Notes under the pieces: model-generated
Told to the model about the DNA's origin: nothing
Database searches by the model: none
The model's input: the letters and a program-made list of their open reading frames with translations, nothing else
Position numbers and translations under genes: made by a program
In this document: positions 16,734-26,204 of the stretch, piece after piece
How the letters are laid out: the number at the start of each line of letters is the position of its first letter
How positions within the stretch are numbered: the first letter of the stretch is position 1
DNA from: JASSUD01 sp031963005
Lineage (GTDB): Bacteria; Pseudomonadota; Gammaproteobacteria; Burkholderiales; Burkholderiaceae
Length of the DNA: 64,000 nucleotides
Reading direction: 5' to 3'
Assembly (NCBI GenBank): GCA_031963005.1
Contig: JASSUL010000003.1
Coordinates: forward strand, 62,001 to 126,000

Positions 16734-17753
16734 ATGATCGATGCGCGCGCTAAAACGCTTTTAAAAACATTGATTGAGCACTATATTGCAAAAGGTCAAC
16801 CAGTCAGTTCCCGTGCTATTTCTCAAGCCTCTGGGTTAGATATCAGCTCAGCAACCGTACGCCATGTTATGGCGGATCTAGAGGCGCTAGGATTAGTTGC
16901 AAGCCCCCATACTTCGGCAGGACGTATCCCCACTCCGCGTGCCTATAGATTATTTGTAGATACGATGATCACGGCACAACCTTTATGCGATAAAGATCAA
17001 CAATTACAGCAACAACTAGAAAAAACCATACAAACCGCGGATCCCTCCAAAATTGCCGCCACCGCTGCAAGCGTACTGTCTGACCTTTCTCAATTTGCAG
17101 GCGTTGTCATGACGCCACGGCGCACACATGTATTTAAACAAATCGAGTTTATGCGCTTATCCGCCAATCGCTTACTACTCATCATCGTGACGCCAGAAGG
17201 CGATATTCAAAATCGAATAATGACCACGCAAAAAGAATACTCTGCGGAACATTTAATTAAAGCATCGAACTACATCAATACGCATTATGCAGGCTTAAGC
17301 TTTCATCAAGCGCGTAAGCGTTTACAACAGGAACTTGAAGATCTGCGAGATGACATGACTACACTCATGCAAGCAGCAGTCACTGCGAGCACTGTAGAGC
17401 CCGATCCCAGCGAAACGGTACTTATTTCTGGAGAACATAAATTACTAGAAATTGCCGATTTGTCTTCTGATATGGATAGGCTGCGCAAATTATTTAGTAT
17501 GTTTGAACAAAAAACGAGCTTGCTGCAGCTTCTTGATACTTCAAGTCAATCCCCAGGTGTACAAATTTTTATTGGAGGGGAATCTAGGCTAGTACCTATT
17601 GAAGAAATGAGTATTGTGACAGCGCCTTACCAAGTCAATAACCGCATCGTTGGCACTTTAGGTGTTATAGGTCCTACGCGTATGGCCTACCAGCGCATGA
17701 TTTCTATTGTAGATATCACTGCAAAATGGCTTTCAAACGCACTAAGCCAATAG
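16734..17753 (+). CDS. hrcA: Heat-inducible transcription repressor HrcA
   Basis: 339-residue HrcA, the dimeric repressor that binds CIRCE and is folded by GroEL. The N-terminal winged helix includes LIEHYIAKGQPVSSRAI and the recognition segment SSATVRHVMADLEALGLVASPHTSAGRIPT (in two parts, about 33-62). The GAF-like core and the C-terminal IFIGGESRL...YQVNNRIVGTLGVIGPTRMAYQ region complete the protein. In Burkholderia it heads hrcA-hemH-(hslR)-grpE-dnaK-dnaJ; here it stands alone, followed by a convergent lytic transglycosylase. Its likely targets (for example groESL) are outside the window. Confidence 0.97.
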   Translation: MIDARAKTLLKTLIEHYIAKGQPVSSRAISQASGLDISSATVRHVMADLEALGLVASPHTSAGRIPTPRAYRLFVDTMITAQPLCDKDQQLQQQLEKTIQTADPSKIAATAASVLSDLSQFAGVVMTPRRTHVFKQIEFMRLSANRLLLIIVTPEGDIQNRIMTTQKEYSAEHLIKASNYINTHYAGLSFHQARKRLQQELEDLRDDMTTLMQAAVTASTVEPDPSETVLISGEHKLLEIADLSSDMDRLRKLFSMFEQKTSLLQLLDTSSQSPGVQIFIGGESRLVPIEEMSIVTAPYQVNNRIVGTLGVIGPTRMAYQRMISIVDITAKWLSNALSQ

Positions 17754-17773
17754 ACCTTTTTCTTCTTCAACTT

Positions 17774-18256
17774 TTATTGGCGTTGGCGTGCATTTTTCTT
17801 CTTAGCAACGCGCGGCGGGTTTTTCCAGCGTTCTAAGATCATAGCAACCTGTCTAGCATACGCATCGCGCAGAGCAGGGGTCTCTGAATGATAAGCCCCG
17901 ACTGCTGCCCAAGTGTTGCCATACTTATTCATCTTTTGACGCAAATGCCAAGCAGCAATATAGATGCTAGAGCAAGGCTGCATCAATGTCGCACTCGAAA
18001 CACCATATTTTGAGAGTCTGGGAAGATGAATTGAATTGATTTGCATTAAGCCATAATCAATAGAACCATTGGTATTTTTGCGCAAAGCTTGAGGCTGATA
18101 ATGCGATTCCTGCCAAGCAATCGCTCTTAAGATCATCGGATTAACACGCTGGTAGCTTGCAGCACTATCAAAGCAGTCCGCATTTGCTGGGGGCAGGATC
18201 AAACTATATAAGCTCAGAATACCCCAAAAAAAGAGAATGCAACGTTTCTGTAGCAT
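17774..18256 (-). CDS. IagB/HpaH-like lytic transglycosylase (exported)
   Basis: 160 residues with a cleavable signal peptide (MLQKRCILFFWGILSLYSLILPPANA, split around residues 1-26). The SLT fold has the catalytic glutamate in AIAWQESHYQPQA (about E50), the DYGLMQINSIHLPRL motif and AVGAYHSE. Small one-domain enzymes of this type cut peptidoglycan to let T3SS or type IV pilus machines through; IagB, IpgF and BapC are relatives. The T3SS cluster here lies 23 kb to the right without its own transglycosylase gene, so this is the best candidate for that job (inference). The basic C-terminus KNPPRVAKKKNARQRQ is unusual. It converges with hrcA. Confidence 0.88.
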   Translation of the reverse strand: MLQKRCILFFWGILSLYSLILPPANADCFDSAASYQRVNPMILRAIAWQESHYQPQALRKNTNGSIDYGLMQINSIHLPRLSKYGVSSATLMQPCSSIYIAAWHLRQKMNKYGNTWAAVGAYHSETPALRDAYARQVAMILERWKNPPRVAKKKNARQRQ

Positions 18257-18436
18257 ATCAAAAAGGGATAAAAACCAGAGAAAATGAGGCTAAAAATTCG
18301 GAAAAACCATGCTAACTAGGGTTTTTTATAGAGACAGCAAAAAGGCACTTTCACAGCCATTATGCTAAGCGATATTTGCTCCAACGTAAAAAAATATACG
18401 TCAGACAAACGGGGGAAGAATCATCAGAAAATACAT

Positions 18437-18464
18437 AAAAACGCCCAAAGCAAAGCTTTAGGCG
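18437..18464 (-). terminator. Rho-independent terminator of the HU gene
   Basis: On the minus strand CGCCTAAAGC pairs with GCTTTGGGCG around TTT and is followed by TTTTTATG. It lies 19 bp after the HU stop codon. Confidence 0.85.
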
Positions 18465-18482
18465 GAGGTATTCAGTTTTTTA

Positions 18483-18761
18483 TTACTTTACATTTACCGC
18501 TTCTTTGAAAGCTTTACCTGCCGTGAATTTGACAGTACGAGCTGCTGCAATTTCAATAGGCTCGCCCGTTTTTGGATTACGCCCTGTGCGCGCAGCACGC
18601 TCACCTATGCTAAAACTTCCAAATCCGATCAATTGGACCGAATCTCCCTCAGCCACTGCATTTTTGATAGTGTGCAAAAGCGCATCTAAAATTTTATTAG
18701 CACTTGCTTTACTAACTTCTACTTCTTCAGAAACTAAATCAATTAATTCTTGCTTATTCAT
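18483..18761 (-). CDS. hupB: DNA-binding protein HU
   Basis: 92-residue HU-beta-type histone-like protein that bends and compacts DNA. MNKQELIDLVSEE and the arm motif RTGRNPKTGEPIEI with the intercalating Asn-Pro are typical of HU rather than IHF. The C-terminal FTAGKAFKEAVN helix is complete. It is monocistronic, with its own terminator. The adjacent upstream gap (18762-19263) must hold its promoter. Confidence 0.97.
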   Translation of the reverse strand: MNKQELIDLVSEEVEVSKASANKILDALLHTIKNAVAEGDSVQLIGFGSFSIGERAARTGRNPKTGEPIEIAAARTVKFTAGKAFKEAVNVK

Positions 18762-19263
18762 GAACAGTCCTTTTCAGGTTGATTTAAAATAATAGTTAAT
18801 AAATACTGATTATACGTAAATACGTAAAAATATCGGCAAGAGCTTGCTCAAAATTTTTCAAAATAGCTAGTGCAGTTCAAGATAAAAACCCTTGAAATGC
18901 ATCTCACGCTGCATTTCACACTGATCCTAGAACTAGTGAAATCCATTTCCTGAAATATATTTTTACAAGGAAGAACTAAAGTCCAAAACAGACTTACGAT
19001 TCTCAGGGCTTGCGCATTCTAAGCTAATTAATGCTTTTTGCTAAACCTTTTTCCGTTTACCAGTGCATTCAAAATACAAAAACATCGCCAACGAAAACAG
19101 GCAGAGATGCAAGTAGCTTGCGTTATTCTAGCGCCTAAGCATCTACAGTACTGCGCCCAGTTGCTAGAGTAGCCCAGCGCGAGGCTTGCGTACACTACTA
19201 CAGCGCATATACAGGTACTTTATGTAGCTTTTGTGCCTATATACCCAAAGACTATACGCAAAA
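18762..19263. other. Intergenic stretch, nothing recognised
   Basis: A 502-bp gap between divergent HU and mnmC. It is AT-rich near HU and has mixed composition towards mnmC. I saw no RNA gene, repeat or credible ORF; it presumably carries both promoters. Confidence 0.4.
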
Positions 19264-21333
19264 ATGACTTTATCTACGCCACAAAACACGCCCTCTACAA
19301 CAAGCTTAACGCTTGCAAAGCGCGCTTTTCGCACAAATGGCGCACCCTATTCCCCTGTTTTCGATGATATTTATCACAGTGTTGAAGGTGCTTTTGAACA
19401 AGCAGAGCACGTATTTATTCATGGTAACGATTTACCTGCGCGCTGGATACATTCTTCTAGCACAGGTCCTTTCATCATTTTAGAAACGGGTTTTGGGTTA
19501 GGGGTCAACTTTTTAGCTACTTGGGCCGCTTGGAGACAAACGTCTAACCGTCGTAATACACGACTACATATCGTGTCGATTGAAAAACATCCTTTTACAC
19601 GGGATGATCTGCGGGAACTCCTTCTCCACATTGCGCCTTCCAGTCTACGTCCTCTTATTCACGAGTTATGTCAGCAATGGCCTGTACTTACGCCAGGCCT
19701 TCACCGTTTGGAATTCGATGCAGGACAAGTTGTTTTAACTTTGTGTCTAGGCGATATACACGCACTTTTGCCGCAATTACAGTTTCAAGCCCATGCCATC
19801 TATTTAGATGGTTTTTCTCCCGACAAGAACCCTGAAATGTGGACTGCTAAAGTCTGCAACGGAATTGCTTGTTTAGCTGCTAAACAGGCAACCTTAGCAA
19901 CTTATACGGTAGCAGGCGCCGTACGCAAATCGCTTATACAAGCAGGTTTTGAAGTATATAAAGCCCTAGGCTTCAAAAAAAAGCGCTCCATGCTTATGGG
20001 GCACTTTGCTCCAAAATGGAAAATACGGCGCTCCAACCCTATAAAATCTAGTTCCTATGGTCAAAGCCATAAACGCCATGCTTTGGTTATTGGAGCAGGC
20101 TTAGCCGGATGCTCCATCTCTCATGTACTTACACAACGAGGGTGGGAAGTATCTCTACTTGAACAACATGGACGTGCAGCACAACACGCTTCCGGCATCT
20201 CATTAGGATTATTTCATCCTGTCATTACTCTGGATGCTAGCCTTTTGGCTAGAGCCAGTAGAGCAGGTTTTTTACTTGCTTTGCAACACTTTAAAAAGCT
20301 TTGCACTGTCCAAACAGAGTGCCCCTTATACAAAGCCACAGGGCTTCTCAAAATTGCTAAAAATGAAGAAGAAGCGAGCTTACTGTATACACAATGTCAC
20401 CAGCTAGCCTTTCCAGAAGATTTTGCGGTACCCGTCACTCAACAAGAAGCGAGCTTGCTTGCGGGCAGCGCTGTTCCCTATGGAGGATGGTATTTTCCAC
20501 AAGGGGGCTGGGCATGTCCCGCCGCTTTATGCCATGCACAACTCAGCCAAGCTGGCCCGGCTCTAAAAACCTACTTCGGCCAGCAAGTTGCGCAACTGAC
20601 TTGGAATACTGACGAATGGCATGCCGTAGATGTAGCCGGACGCATCATTGCACATGCGCCTATAGTCATTTTGGCAAATGCCCAAAATGCATCCTCTCTG
20701 CTAGCCTTATTAGGCACGCATATTCCTCCAACACAAACTATACGCGGACAACTCACTACTCTGCGTTTTCCAGCCTCGCACACCCTGCATTTGCCTTTGA
20801 TTGGGGATGGTCATATCGCTCAATTACCCCATTCAACACATACCGAACTGCTCATTGGAGCAAGCTACGATCGCGATAATCTTAATAGACAACCTGATTT
20901 ACAAAGTCACCAAGGCAATCTGGCACGCTTTACAAAGCTTTTACCCAATTTTGGTGACCCTCTTATCCACGGCGCAATAGATCTCAAAACGGATCTCAAT
21001 CCAGACACTTTACTACACGAACAAGTAGCTTTTCGCTGTGCAAGCCGAGACCGACTCCCCTTACTAGGAGCCATTTTTCAAGAAAAAGCATGGCAACCCA
21101 CAGAGGCAGGAGCGCATCTAAACGATCTTCCACGGTTTCCTGGCCTATATGGCGCTTGGGCTTACGGCTCAAGGGGTTTGATATGGGCTAGCTTAGGAGC
21201 AGAATACCTTGCAGCCCAATTGGAAGGAGAACCTTTGCCTATAGAGCGTTCCATCCTCGCAGCGCTAGATCCAGCGCGATTTTTTTTAAGACAATTCCGT
21301 CATAGTAGCTCCATACAATCTGCATCAAAGTAA
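19264..21333 (+). CDS. mnmC: Bifunctional tRNA mnm5s2U34 methyltransferase/oxidoreductase MnmC
   Basis: 689 residues from ATG 19264 (a TTG at 19231 would add 11 residues without family match). The N-terminal MnmD methyltransferase (about 1-250) has the SAM motif ILETGFGLGVNFLATW and IYLDGFSPDKNPEMWT. The C-terminal FAD-dependent oxidase begins with ALVIGAGLAGCSISHVL (GxGxxG) and ends near LYGAWAYGSRGLIWASLGAEYLA. It finishes the mnm5 modification at the wobble uridine begun by MnmE/MnmG; mnmG lies at 35.2 kb in the same window. It immediately precedes the candidate replication origin. Confidence 0.97.
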   Translation: MTLSTPQNTPSTTSLTLAKRAFRTNGAPYSPVFDDIYHSVEGAFEQAEHVFIHGNDLPARWIHSSSTGPFIILETGFGLGVNFLATWAAWRQTSNRRNTRLHIVSIEKHPFTRDDLRELLLHIAPSSLRPLIHELCQQWPVLTPGLHRLEFDAGQVVLTLCLGDIHALLPQLQFQAHAIYLDGFSPDKNPEMWTAKVCNGIACLAAKQATLATYTVAGAVRKSLIQAGFEVYKALGFKKKRSMLMGHFAPKWKIRRSNPIKSSSYGQSHKRHALVIGAGLAGCSISHVLTQRGWEVSLLEQHGRAAQHASGISLGLFHPVITLDASLLARASRAGFLLALQHFKKLCTVQTECPLYKATGLLKIAKNEEEASLLYTQCHQLAFPEDFAVPVTQQEASLLAGSAVPYGGWYFPQGGWACPAALCHAQLSQAGPALKTYFGQQVAQLTWNTDEWHAVDVAGRIIAHAPIVILANAQNASSLLALLGTHIPPTQTIRGQLTTLRFPASHTLHLPLIGDGHIAQLPHSTHTELLIGASYDRDNLNRQPDLQSHQGNLARFTKLLPNFGDPLIHGAIDLKTDLNPDTLLHEQVAFRCASRDRLPLLGAIFQEKAWQPTEAGAHLNDLPRFPGLYGAWAYGSRGLIWASLGAEYLAAQLEGEPLPIERSILAALDPARFFLRQFRHSSSIQSASK

Positions 21334-21453
21334 ATACCTCAAAAGTATAAAAACCCCTTTTACCGCATCGATTTGTTCAAAAGCCGCTAAGCATTTTCAG
21401 ATAAATGGAAATAAATGATCGACACATTCCAAGCCATGGAATATAAAAATTAT

Positions 21454-21670
21454 TGTGGATAACTTTGTGGAAAAGCCGTTCATAATATCTGGATAAGTGT
21501 CTATTTTTTGTATATATCCTAAAGTTGTTCTATCTTATACACAGGATATCCACAACGGATACCTAGGTTATACAACTGCTATCCTATTGATTTATAAAGG
21601 AAATTTCTGCTCTTTCACAAAAAGTAGGGCCTTCTATTATCTACTACTATATATATACATAATACATAAT
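21454..21670. other. Candidate origin of replication: DnaA-box cluster plus AT-rich segment
   Basis: Within 100 bp there are TTATCCACA (minus strand, 21454-21462), TTTTCCACA (minus, 21466-21474), TTATCCAGA (minus, 21488-21496, one mismatch), TTATACACA (plus, 21535-21543) and ATATCCACA (plus, 21546-21554, one mismatch). Three of these match TTWTNCACA exactly. An AT-rich tract follows (about 21580-21670, including CTACTATATATATACATAAT) and could be the unwinding element. The whole lies in a 474-bp gap without genes between mnmC and the antiporter gene. Neighbouring rsmG-parA and mnmG are genes usually found beside oriC. dnaA itself is not in the window. Confidence 0.6.
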
Positions 21671-21807
21671 AAAAATTGTGCATTACATCAAAAAGGGAGG
21701 TGCCGAGCTACTCGTTGGATATATCCCTTTATGTTCCCCCTCGACTTAAAAAATCAGGTACAGTTGTCCATCTTTACCTTTAGGCAATCTGTGGAGTGAT
21801 TTTCTCA

Positions 21808-23028
21808 ATGGGTTCAGCTTTTTCCTTTTTTCCCTCCTTTCCTACGCTCATTGCTTCAGGTCAGTTTCCTGACACCCTTTTTTTCGTTGGGTTTGTTTTT
21901 TTCATGGCAGGGGTTTTGGGAGAGTGGTGCTGGAAAGTATGGCGTTTGCCTCGCATTACTGGCTATGGCACGGTTGGTCTTATTGTGGGACCCGCTGGCT
22001 TGGGCATCATTGACCGCAATTTGGTGACAGAAGCTACGCTGTTAATGAATATTGCACTGAGTCTATTGGTGTTTGAATTAGGTAGCCGTTTAAGTATGCG
22101 TTGGATTCGCACCAATCCCTGGTTGGTCGTGACGAGTCTGACGGAATCCATATTGACGTTTAGCGCGGTATTTTTAGTACTCCATGCTATGCATTTTGAA
22201 GTAAGTACCGCAATGATTGCTGCCTCAATAGCTGTTGCGACTTCTCCAACCATGATGGTGCAACTCAAAAGCGAGCTTAAAAGCGAAGGGCAAGTAACCG
22301 AGCGTTTACTCATGCTAGCGGCATTAAACAGTATGTATGCCATCGTATTTGCTAAGCTTTCTTCGGTTAAATTGCATCAAGCGTATTACGGCAATGTACT
22401 CGCCACGATTACGGAGCCTTTGTATTTAATTGTGGGTTCCATAGCGCTTGCCTATGCTCTTGCCTGGAGCTGCAGATACATCTATTACCGCTTCAATGTG
22501 CGGGACGAACACGCTTTTGTGATATTGATTGGTCTAATCCTATTAACGCTTTCTTTAGTGACCGCATTAAAATTATCGATTACGTTTACGATGCTCGTAG
22601 CCGGAATTGTTTACAAAAATATGGATGAACGCCCTCAACTATGGGCTACCCATTTTGGTACAGCAGGCTGGTTATTAGCGGTCATCCTTTTTCTGGCCGC
22701 TCCGCTTTCATTTGAATGGCGATTTGTAGCCTTGGGTGGGCTAGGAGCGCTTGCACTGATCGTGGTGCGTTTTGGAATGAAATTGATTAGTGTATTTGCT
22801 TTTGCTAAGCCAAGTGGTTTGAGTGTGAAACAAGCTTTTGCGTTAGGCATGGCTTTAACTCCTATGTCTGCACTAGCCTATCTAATCGTAGAAGAAACCT
22901 ACAAACTCTATCCTGGTTTAGATCCCACTTTGCGAGCAGTGATGCAATGTTCTATTGTTTTTCTTCAAATTGTTTCGCCACTGCTTGTGCATTGGGGACT
23001 GTCGATATCCGGTGAGAGGAGGGAATAA
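21808..23028 (+). CDS. Cation:proton antiporter family membrane protein (CPA2-like)
   Basis: 406 residues from ATG 21808 (GTGGAG lies 11 bases upstream; a GTG at 21796 is possible). About 11-12 transmembrane segments fill the chain. Motifs of the Kef/NhaS-type exchanger fold are visible: GYGTVGLIVGPAGLGIID and the discontinuous-helix segments around AASIAVATSPTMMVQL and GMALTPMSALAYLIVE. There is no C-terminal RCK/TrkA domain, unlike KefB/KefC. It probably exchanges Na+ or K+ for H+ at the inner membrane; the ion cannot be told from the sequence. It ends directly at the start of the glutamate-cysteine ligase-like gene (TAA then ATG at 23029), so the two form an operon. Confidence 0.85.
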   Translation: MGSAFSFFPSFPTLIASGQFPDTLFFVGFVFFMAGVLGEWCWKVWRLPRITGYGTVGLIVGPAGLGIIDRNLVTEATLLMNIALSLLVFELGSRLSMRWIRTNPWLVVTSLTESILTFSAVFLVLHAMHFEVSTAMIAASIAVATSPTMMVQLKSELKSEGQVTERLLMLAALNSMYAIVFAKLSSVKLHQAYYGNVLATITEPLYLIVGSIALAYALAWSCRYIYYRFNVRDEHAFVILIGLILLTLSLVTALKLSITFTMLVAGIVYKNMDERPQLWATHFGTAGWLLAVILFLAAPLSFEWRFVALGGLGALALIVVRFGMKLISVFAFAKPSGLSVKQAFALGMALTPMSALAYLIVEETYKLYPGLDPTLRAVMQCSIVFLQIVSPLLVHWGLSISGERRE

Positions 23029-24159
23029 ATGGATAAACTAGGACCATTTAATCCTTCTGAACCGTTCACGTTTGGTGTGGAATTAGAAATCCAAATCGTT
23101 AATACCTATGACTACGATTTAACCAAAGCCGCTTCAGATATCATGCGGCTAGTCGAAAAAAAAGCAAAAGAAGGGATCTTGCCAGGGGATATTAAGCCTG
23201 AAATTACAGAAAGCATGATCGAGCTGGCCACAGGAATATGCACCCGTTATGATCAAGCGCTCGCTCAGCTCGGTCAATTACGAGATATATTAGTAGGTGC
23301 AGCCGATAAACTGAATGTCGGTTTATGTGGTGGAGGTACGCATGGATTTCAGCAATGGCAAGATAGAAAGATTTTTGATTCCCCTCGGTTTTTACATCTT
23401 TCCGAACTCTATGGTTATCTTGCCAAGCAATTCACCATTTTTGGGCAGCATGTGCATATTGGTTGCCCTGATCCGGATAGCGCCCTCTTTCTATTGCATT
23501 CCTTATCCCGCTACATTCCGCATTTCATAGCGCTTTCAGCCTCTTCCCCATTTGTGCAAGGCTTAGACACAGGCTTCCAATCTGCTAGGCTAAATTCAGT
23601 TTTAGCTTTCCCGATGAGCGGTCGAGCGCCTTTTACGCTCACTTGGAAGAGCTTTGAAGAATACTTCTCAAAAATGGTCAATACGGGCGTCATAGAGAGT
23701 ATGAAGGACTTCTATTGGGACATCCGCCCTAAGCCCGAATTTGGTACCGTTGAAGTGCGAGTAATGGATACTCCGCTGTCCATTAAACGTGCAGCAGCCA
23801 TAGCGTGTTATATCCAAACCCTCTCCCGTTATTTGCTATTGGACAAGCCGCTTACGCTTACAGAAGACGATTATCTCGTTTATACCTATAACCGCTTCGA
23901 AGCATGTCGCTTTGGATTAGAAGGCATCAATGTCAACCCCCAAACAGGGGAGCGCAGAACGATTGCAGAAGATATTGAACACACATTAAAACTATTAAAG
24001 CCGCATGCAGAGGCTTTACATTCAACCGAAGCCCTTCAAGAAATACAAACTATTACGCACGGCCATAATAGTGATGCTGCTTGGCTTAGACAGATTCAGC
24101 AAAAAGGAGAATCTTTACACGAAGTCGTGCGTCAACAGTGCTTGCATTGGAGGAAGTAA
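23029..24159 (+). CDS. YbdK-like carboxylate-amine ligase (glutamate-cysteine ligase type 2)
   Basis: 376-residue GCS2-family ligase. The N-terminal FTFGVELEIQIVN nucleotide/metal motif, CGGGTHGFQQWQD, FGQHVHIGCPDPD and FGTVEVRVMDTPL are the conserved blocks. YbdK proteins ligate glutamate to cysteine weakly in vitro; their true role is unclear, while some family members supply glutathione precursors. It follows the antiporter gene with no gap, so it is co-transcribed. No gshB was seen here. The start ATG at 23029 has GAGAGGAGGG just upstream, inside the antiporter end. Confidence 0.92.
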   Translation: MDKLGPFNPSEPFTFGVELEIQIVNTYDYDLTKAASDIMRLVEKKAKEGILPGDIKPEITESMIELATGICTRYDQALAQLGQLRDILVGAADKLNVGLCGGGTHGFQQWQDRKIFDSPRFLHLSELYGYLAKQFTIFGQHVHIGCPDPDSALFLLHSLSRYIPHFIALSASSPFVQGLDTGFQSARLNSVLAFPMSGRAPFTLTWKSFEEYFSKMVNTGVIESMKDFYWDIRPKPEFGTVEVRVMDTPLSIKRAAAIACYIQTLSRYLLLDKPLTLTEDDYLVYTYNRFEACRFGLEGINVNPQTGERRTIAEDIEHTLKLLKPHAEALHSTEALQEIQTITHGHNSDAAWLRQIQQKGESLHEVVRQQCLHWRK

Positions 24160-24578
24160 AAATTTTTTAGAGAGATGGTGCGGTGTACAACCCTGTGAAG
24201 TTGCTGTGATGTGTTTTCTTTTTGTTATCTTGCTCATTGCTTTCATCTCTATCGCTCTTTGAGTGTGTTCATCGGCATTTTTGAACAACAAGTTACTTCC
24301 TCAGATACTTTTTTCGAAGTATCTGAAATTTCCCCTTCCAAAATTCTCAGATCGCTATCAATGCGTTTCATCCAGCCCTTTTCCCCAGAGATTACCTTTA
24401 AAAATATTGATACACTGGGTTCGCATATATTTTCGATATGCCTTTAAGGCAGTTCTCTTATTAGATAGCTTACGGTTTTTATACATGCAGTCGCAGGCCG
24501 GAGACACTTTCCTGGTCTTCTGAAAACAGGCTAAATTTAATAAAGATGCACTCCATCTAGACAATCCACACTGATTTT
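24160..24578. other. Intergenic stretch, no gene recognised
   Basis: 419 bp. A hairpin CAGATACTT-TTTTCG-AAGTATCTG lies at 24302-24325 without a U-run. The overlapping open frames have no recognisable products. It presumably contains the promoter of the manC-glycosyltransferase pair. Confidence 0.4.
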
Positions 24579-26123
24579 ATGACTGCTGCTTCCCTTTCCG
24601 CTGTGCTGGTTCCTGTTATTTTATGCGGTGGAGCGGGTACCCGTTTATGGCCTGCTTCACGTGAAACTTTCCCTAAACCTTTTCTCACTTTGCCGGACGG
24701 GAACACTTTGTTGCATAAAACCCTGTTACGCGCACAAGCAATGGCAGCGGTTGCTCATGTTCCTGAAATAGTCATTGTGGCGAATGAAGAGATCCATTTT
24801 TTACTCAAAGATGCTTGTGTACATAGCGCGCTAAAGGGGATTCCGCTTCGGTTTATTTTAGAACCTATCGCCTGTAATACCGCTGCAGCAATTGCTGCAG
24901 CGGCTGAAGTGGTGCAACAAACACAAGGATCGCATGCACTTATGCTGGTTTTACCAGCAGATCATTTAATAGAGGGCCACCAGGCTTTACACACCTGCGT
25001 GCGTGCAGCAATAGAGGCAGCGCAAGTAGATGCGTTAGTGACATTTGGCATTACCCCTACACGCTCTGAAACAGGGTTTGGTTATATGGAGCTAGAAAAA
25101 ACTGCTGTTGCCGGTCATCCTTTAGCTTACAAAGTTCTCCGCTTTATTGAAAAGCCGTCACACGCTACTGCCACAGCCCTCATTCATGCAAGCCATACAC
25201 AAACAGGGAATCGGGTGGTGTGGAATTCTGGAATGTTTTGTTTTAAAGCAAAAAGTATTTTAGACGCGCTAGAACGCCACACTCCTGCTAGTGCGCAGCC
25301 TGCACGCCAAGCAGCGCGAGCTGCACTGATCGAATATCAACGTACTACAATGCATCCTTCTGCAATAACGTATACAGAAGAAGCAAATACCCTCACACTG
25401 CAGGCCCACTACTATAAGCACGCCTTATCTATCTCTATTGATCATGCGGTGATGGAATATGCGCATAATCTACTGGTGGTACCAGCAGATTTGGAGTGGA
25501 GTGATATAGGATCTTGGGATGCGTTTAGCGCACTGATTCCAGCTGATACACAAGGCAATCGGATCGTCGTGGATAAGGCCCAGCAAGGCGCAGTAAAAAT
25601 GCAAGATGTGGCTAACTGCACGATTCAAGCGGGAGATCGATTAATCGGCGCAGTCGGGATTACTGATTTAGTGATTGTCGATACACCAGATGCATTACTC
25701 GTTTCCCATCGCGATCGCACACAGGATGTGAAAGAGATTGTTCAGAATTTAAAAAATGAACAGCATGCTAGTTACAAATTACACCGTACCGTTTCACGCC
25801 CCTGGGGAAGTTATACCGTTCTGGAGGAGGGTGAGCGCTTTAAGTTAAAGCGCCTTGTAGTAAAACCTGGCGCCTATCTTTCTTTGCAAAGTCATGAACA
25901 TCGCAGTGAGCATTGGGTTGTAGTGAATGGGCGAGCGCAAGTTATAAAAGGTGAAGAACAGAGTGTTCTCGAAGCCAATCAATCGATTTACATTCCTGCA
26001 GGTTATAAGCATCGCCTGGGGAATGAAGAATCAGATAACCTTATTTTAATTGAAGTGCAGTGTGGAGATTATTTAGGGGAAGATGATATCGTTCGCTTTG
26101 ATGATCAATATGGAAGGCATTAA
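24579..26123 (+). CDS. manC: Mannose-1-phosphate guanylyltransferase / mannose-6-phosphate isomerase
   Basis: 514-residue bifunctional type II PMI-GMP. The N-terminal nucleotidyltransferase carries LCGGAGTRLWPASRETFPKP (about 16-36), VLPADHLI and FIEKPSHATA. The C-terminal cupin phosphomannose isomerase has RPWGSY, LSLQSHEHRSEHWVVV and the QSIYIPAGYKHRLGN zinc-site region. It converts fructose-6-P and mannose-1-P into GDP-mannose, the donor for mannosylated polysaccharides or LPS. The next gene is a fused glycosyltransferase 81 bp downstream, so this is a short exopolysaccharide/glycan unit. Confidence 0.96.
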   Translation: MTAASLSAVLVPVILCGGAGTRLWPASRETFPKPFLTLPDGNTLLHKTLLRAQAMAAVAHVPEIVIVANEEIHFLLKDACVHSALKGIPLRFILEPIACNTAAAIAAAAEVVQQTQGSHALMLVLPADHLIEGHQALHTCVRAAIEAAQVDALVTFGITPTRSETGFGYMELEKTAVAGHPLAYKVLRFIEKPSHATATALIHASHTQTGNRVVWNSGMFCFKAKSILDALERHTPASAQPARQAARAALIEYQRTTMHPSAITYTEEANTLTLQAHYYKHALSISIDHAVMEYAHNLLVVPADLEWSDIGSWDAFSALIPADTQGNRIVVDKAQQGAVKMQDVANCTIQAGDRLIGAVGITDLVIVDTPDALLVSHRDRTQDVKEIVQNLKNEQHASYKLHRTVSRPWGSYTVLEEGERFKLKRLVVKPGAYLSLQSHEHRSEHWVVVNGRAQVIKGEEQSVLEANQSIYIPAGYKHRLGNEESDNLILIEVQCGDYLGEDDIVRFDDQYGRH

Positions 26124-26204
26124 ATGGATTTAAATACAGGGATTCAAATACAAAATCTACTTTTCATTGCATAACCCCTATAAAAATACTTTCTGAAAAT
26201 CTGT

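Noticed and set aside
24302..24325. Hairpin CAGATACTT/AAGTATCTG after the ligase gene
   Set aside because: No U-run follows and it is 140 bp from the stop, so it cannot be called a terminator with confidence.
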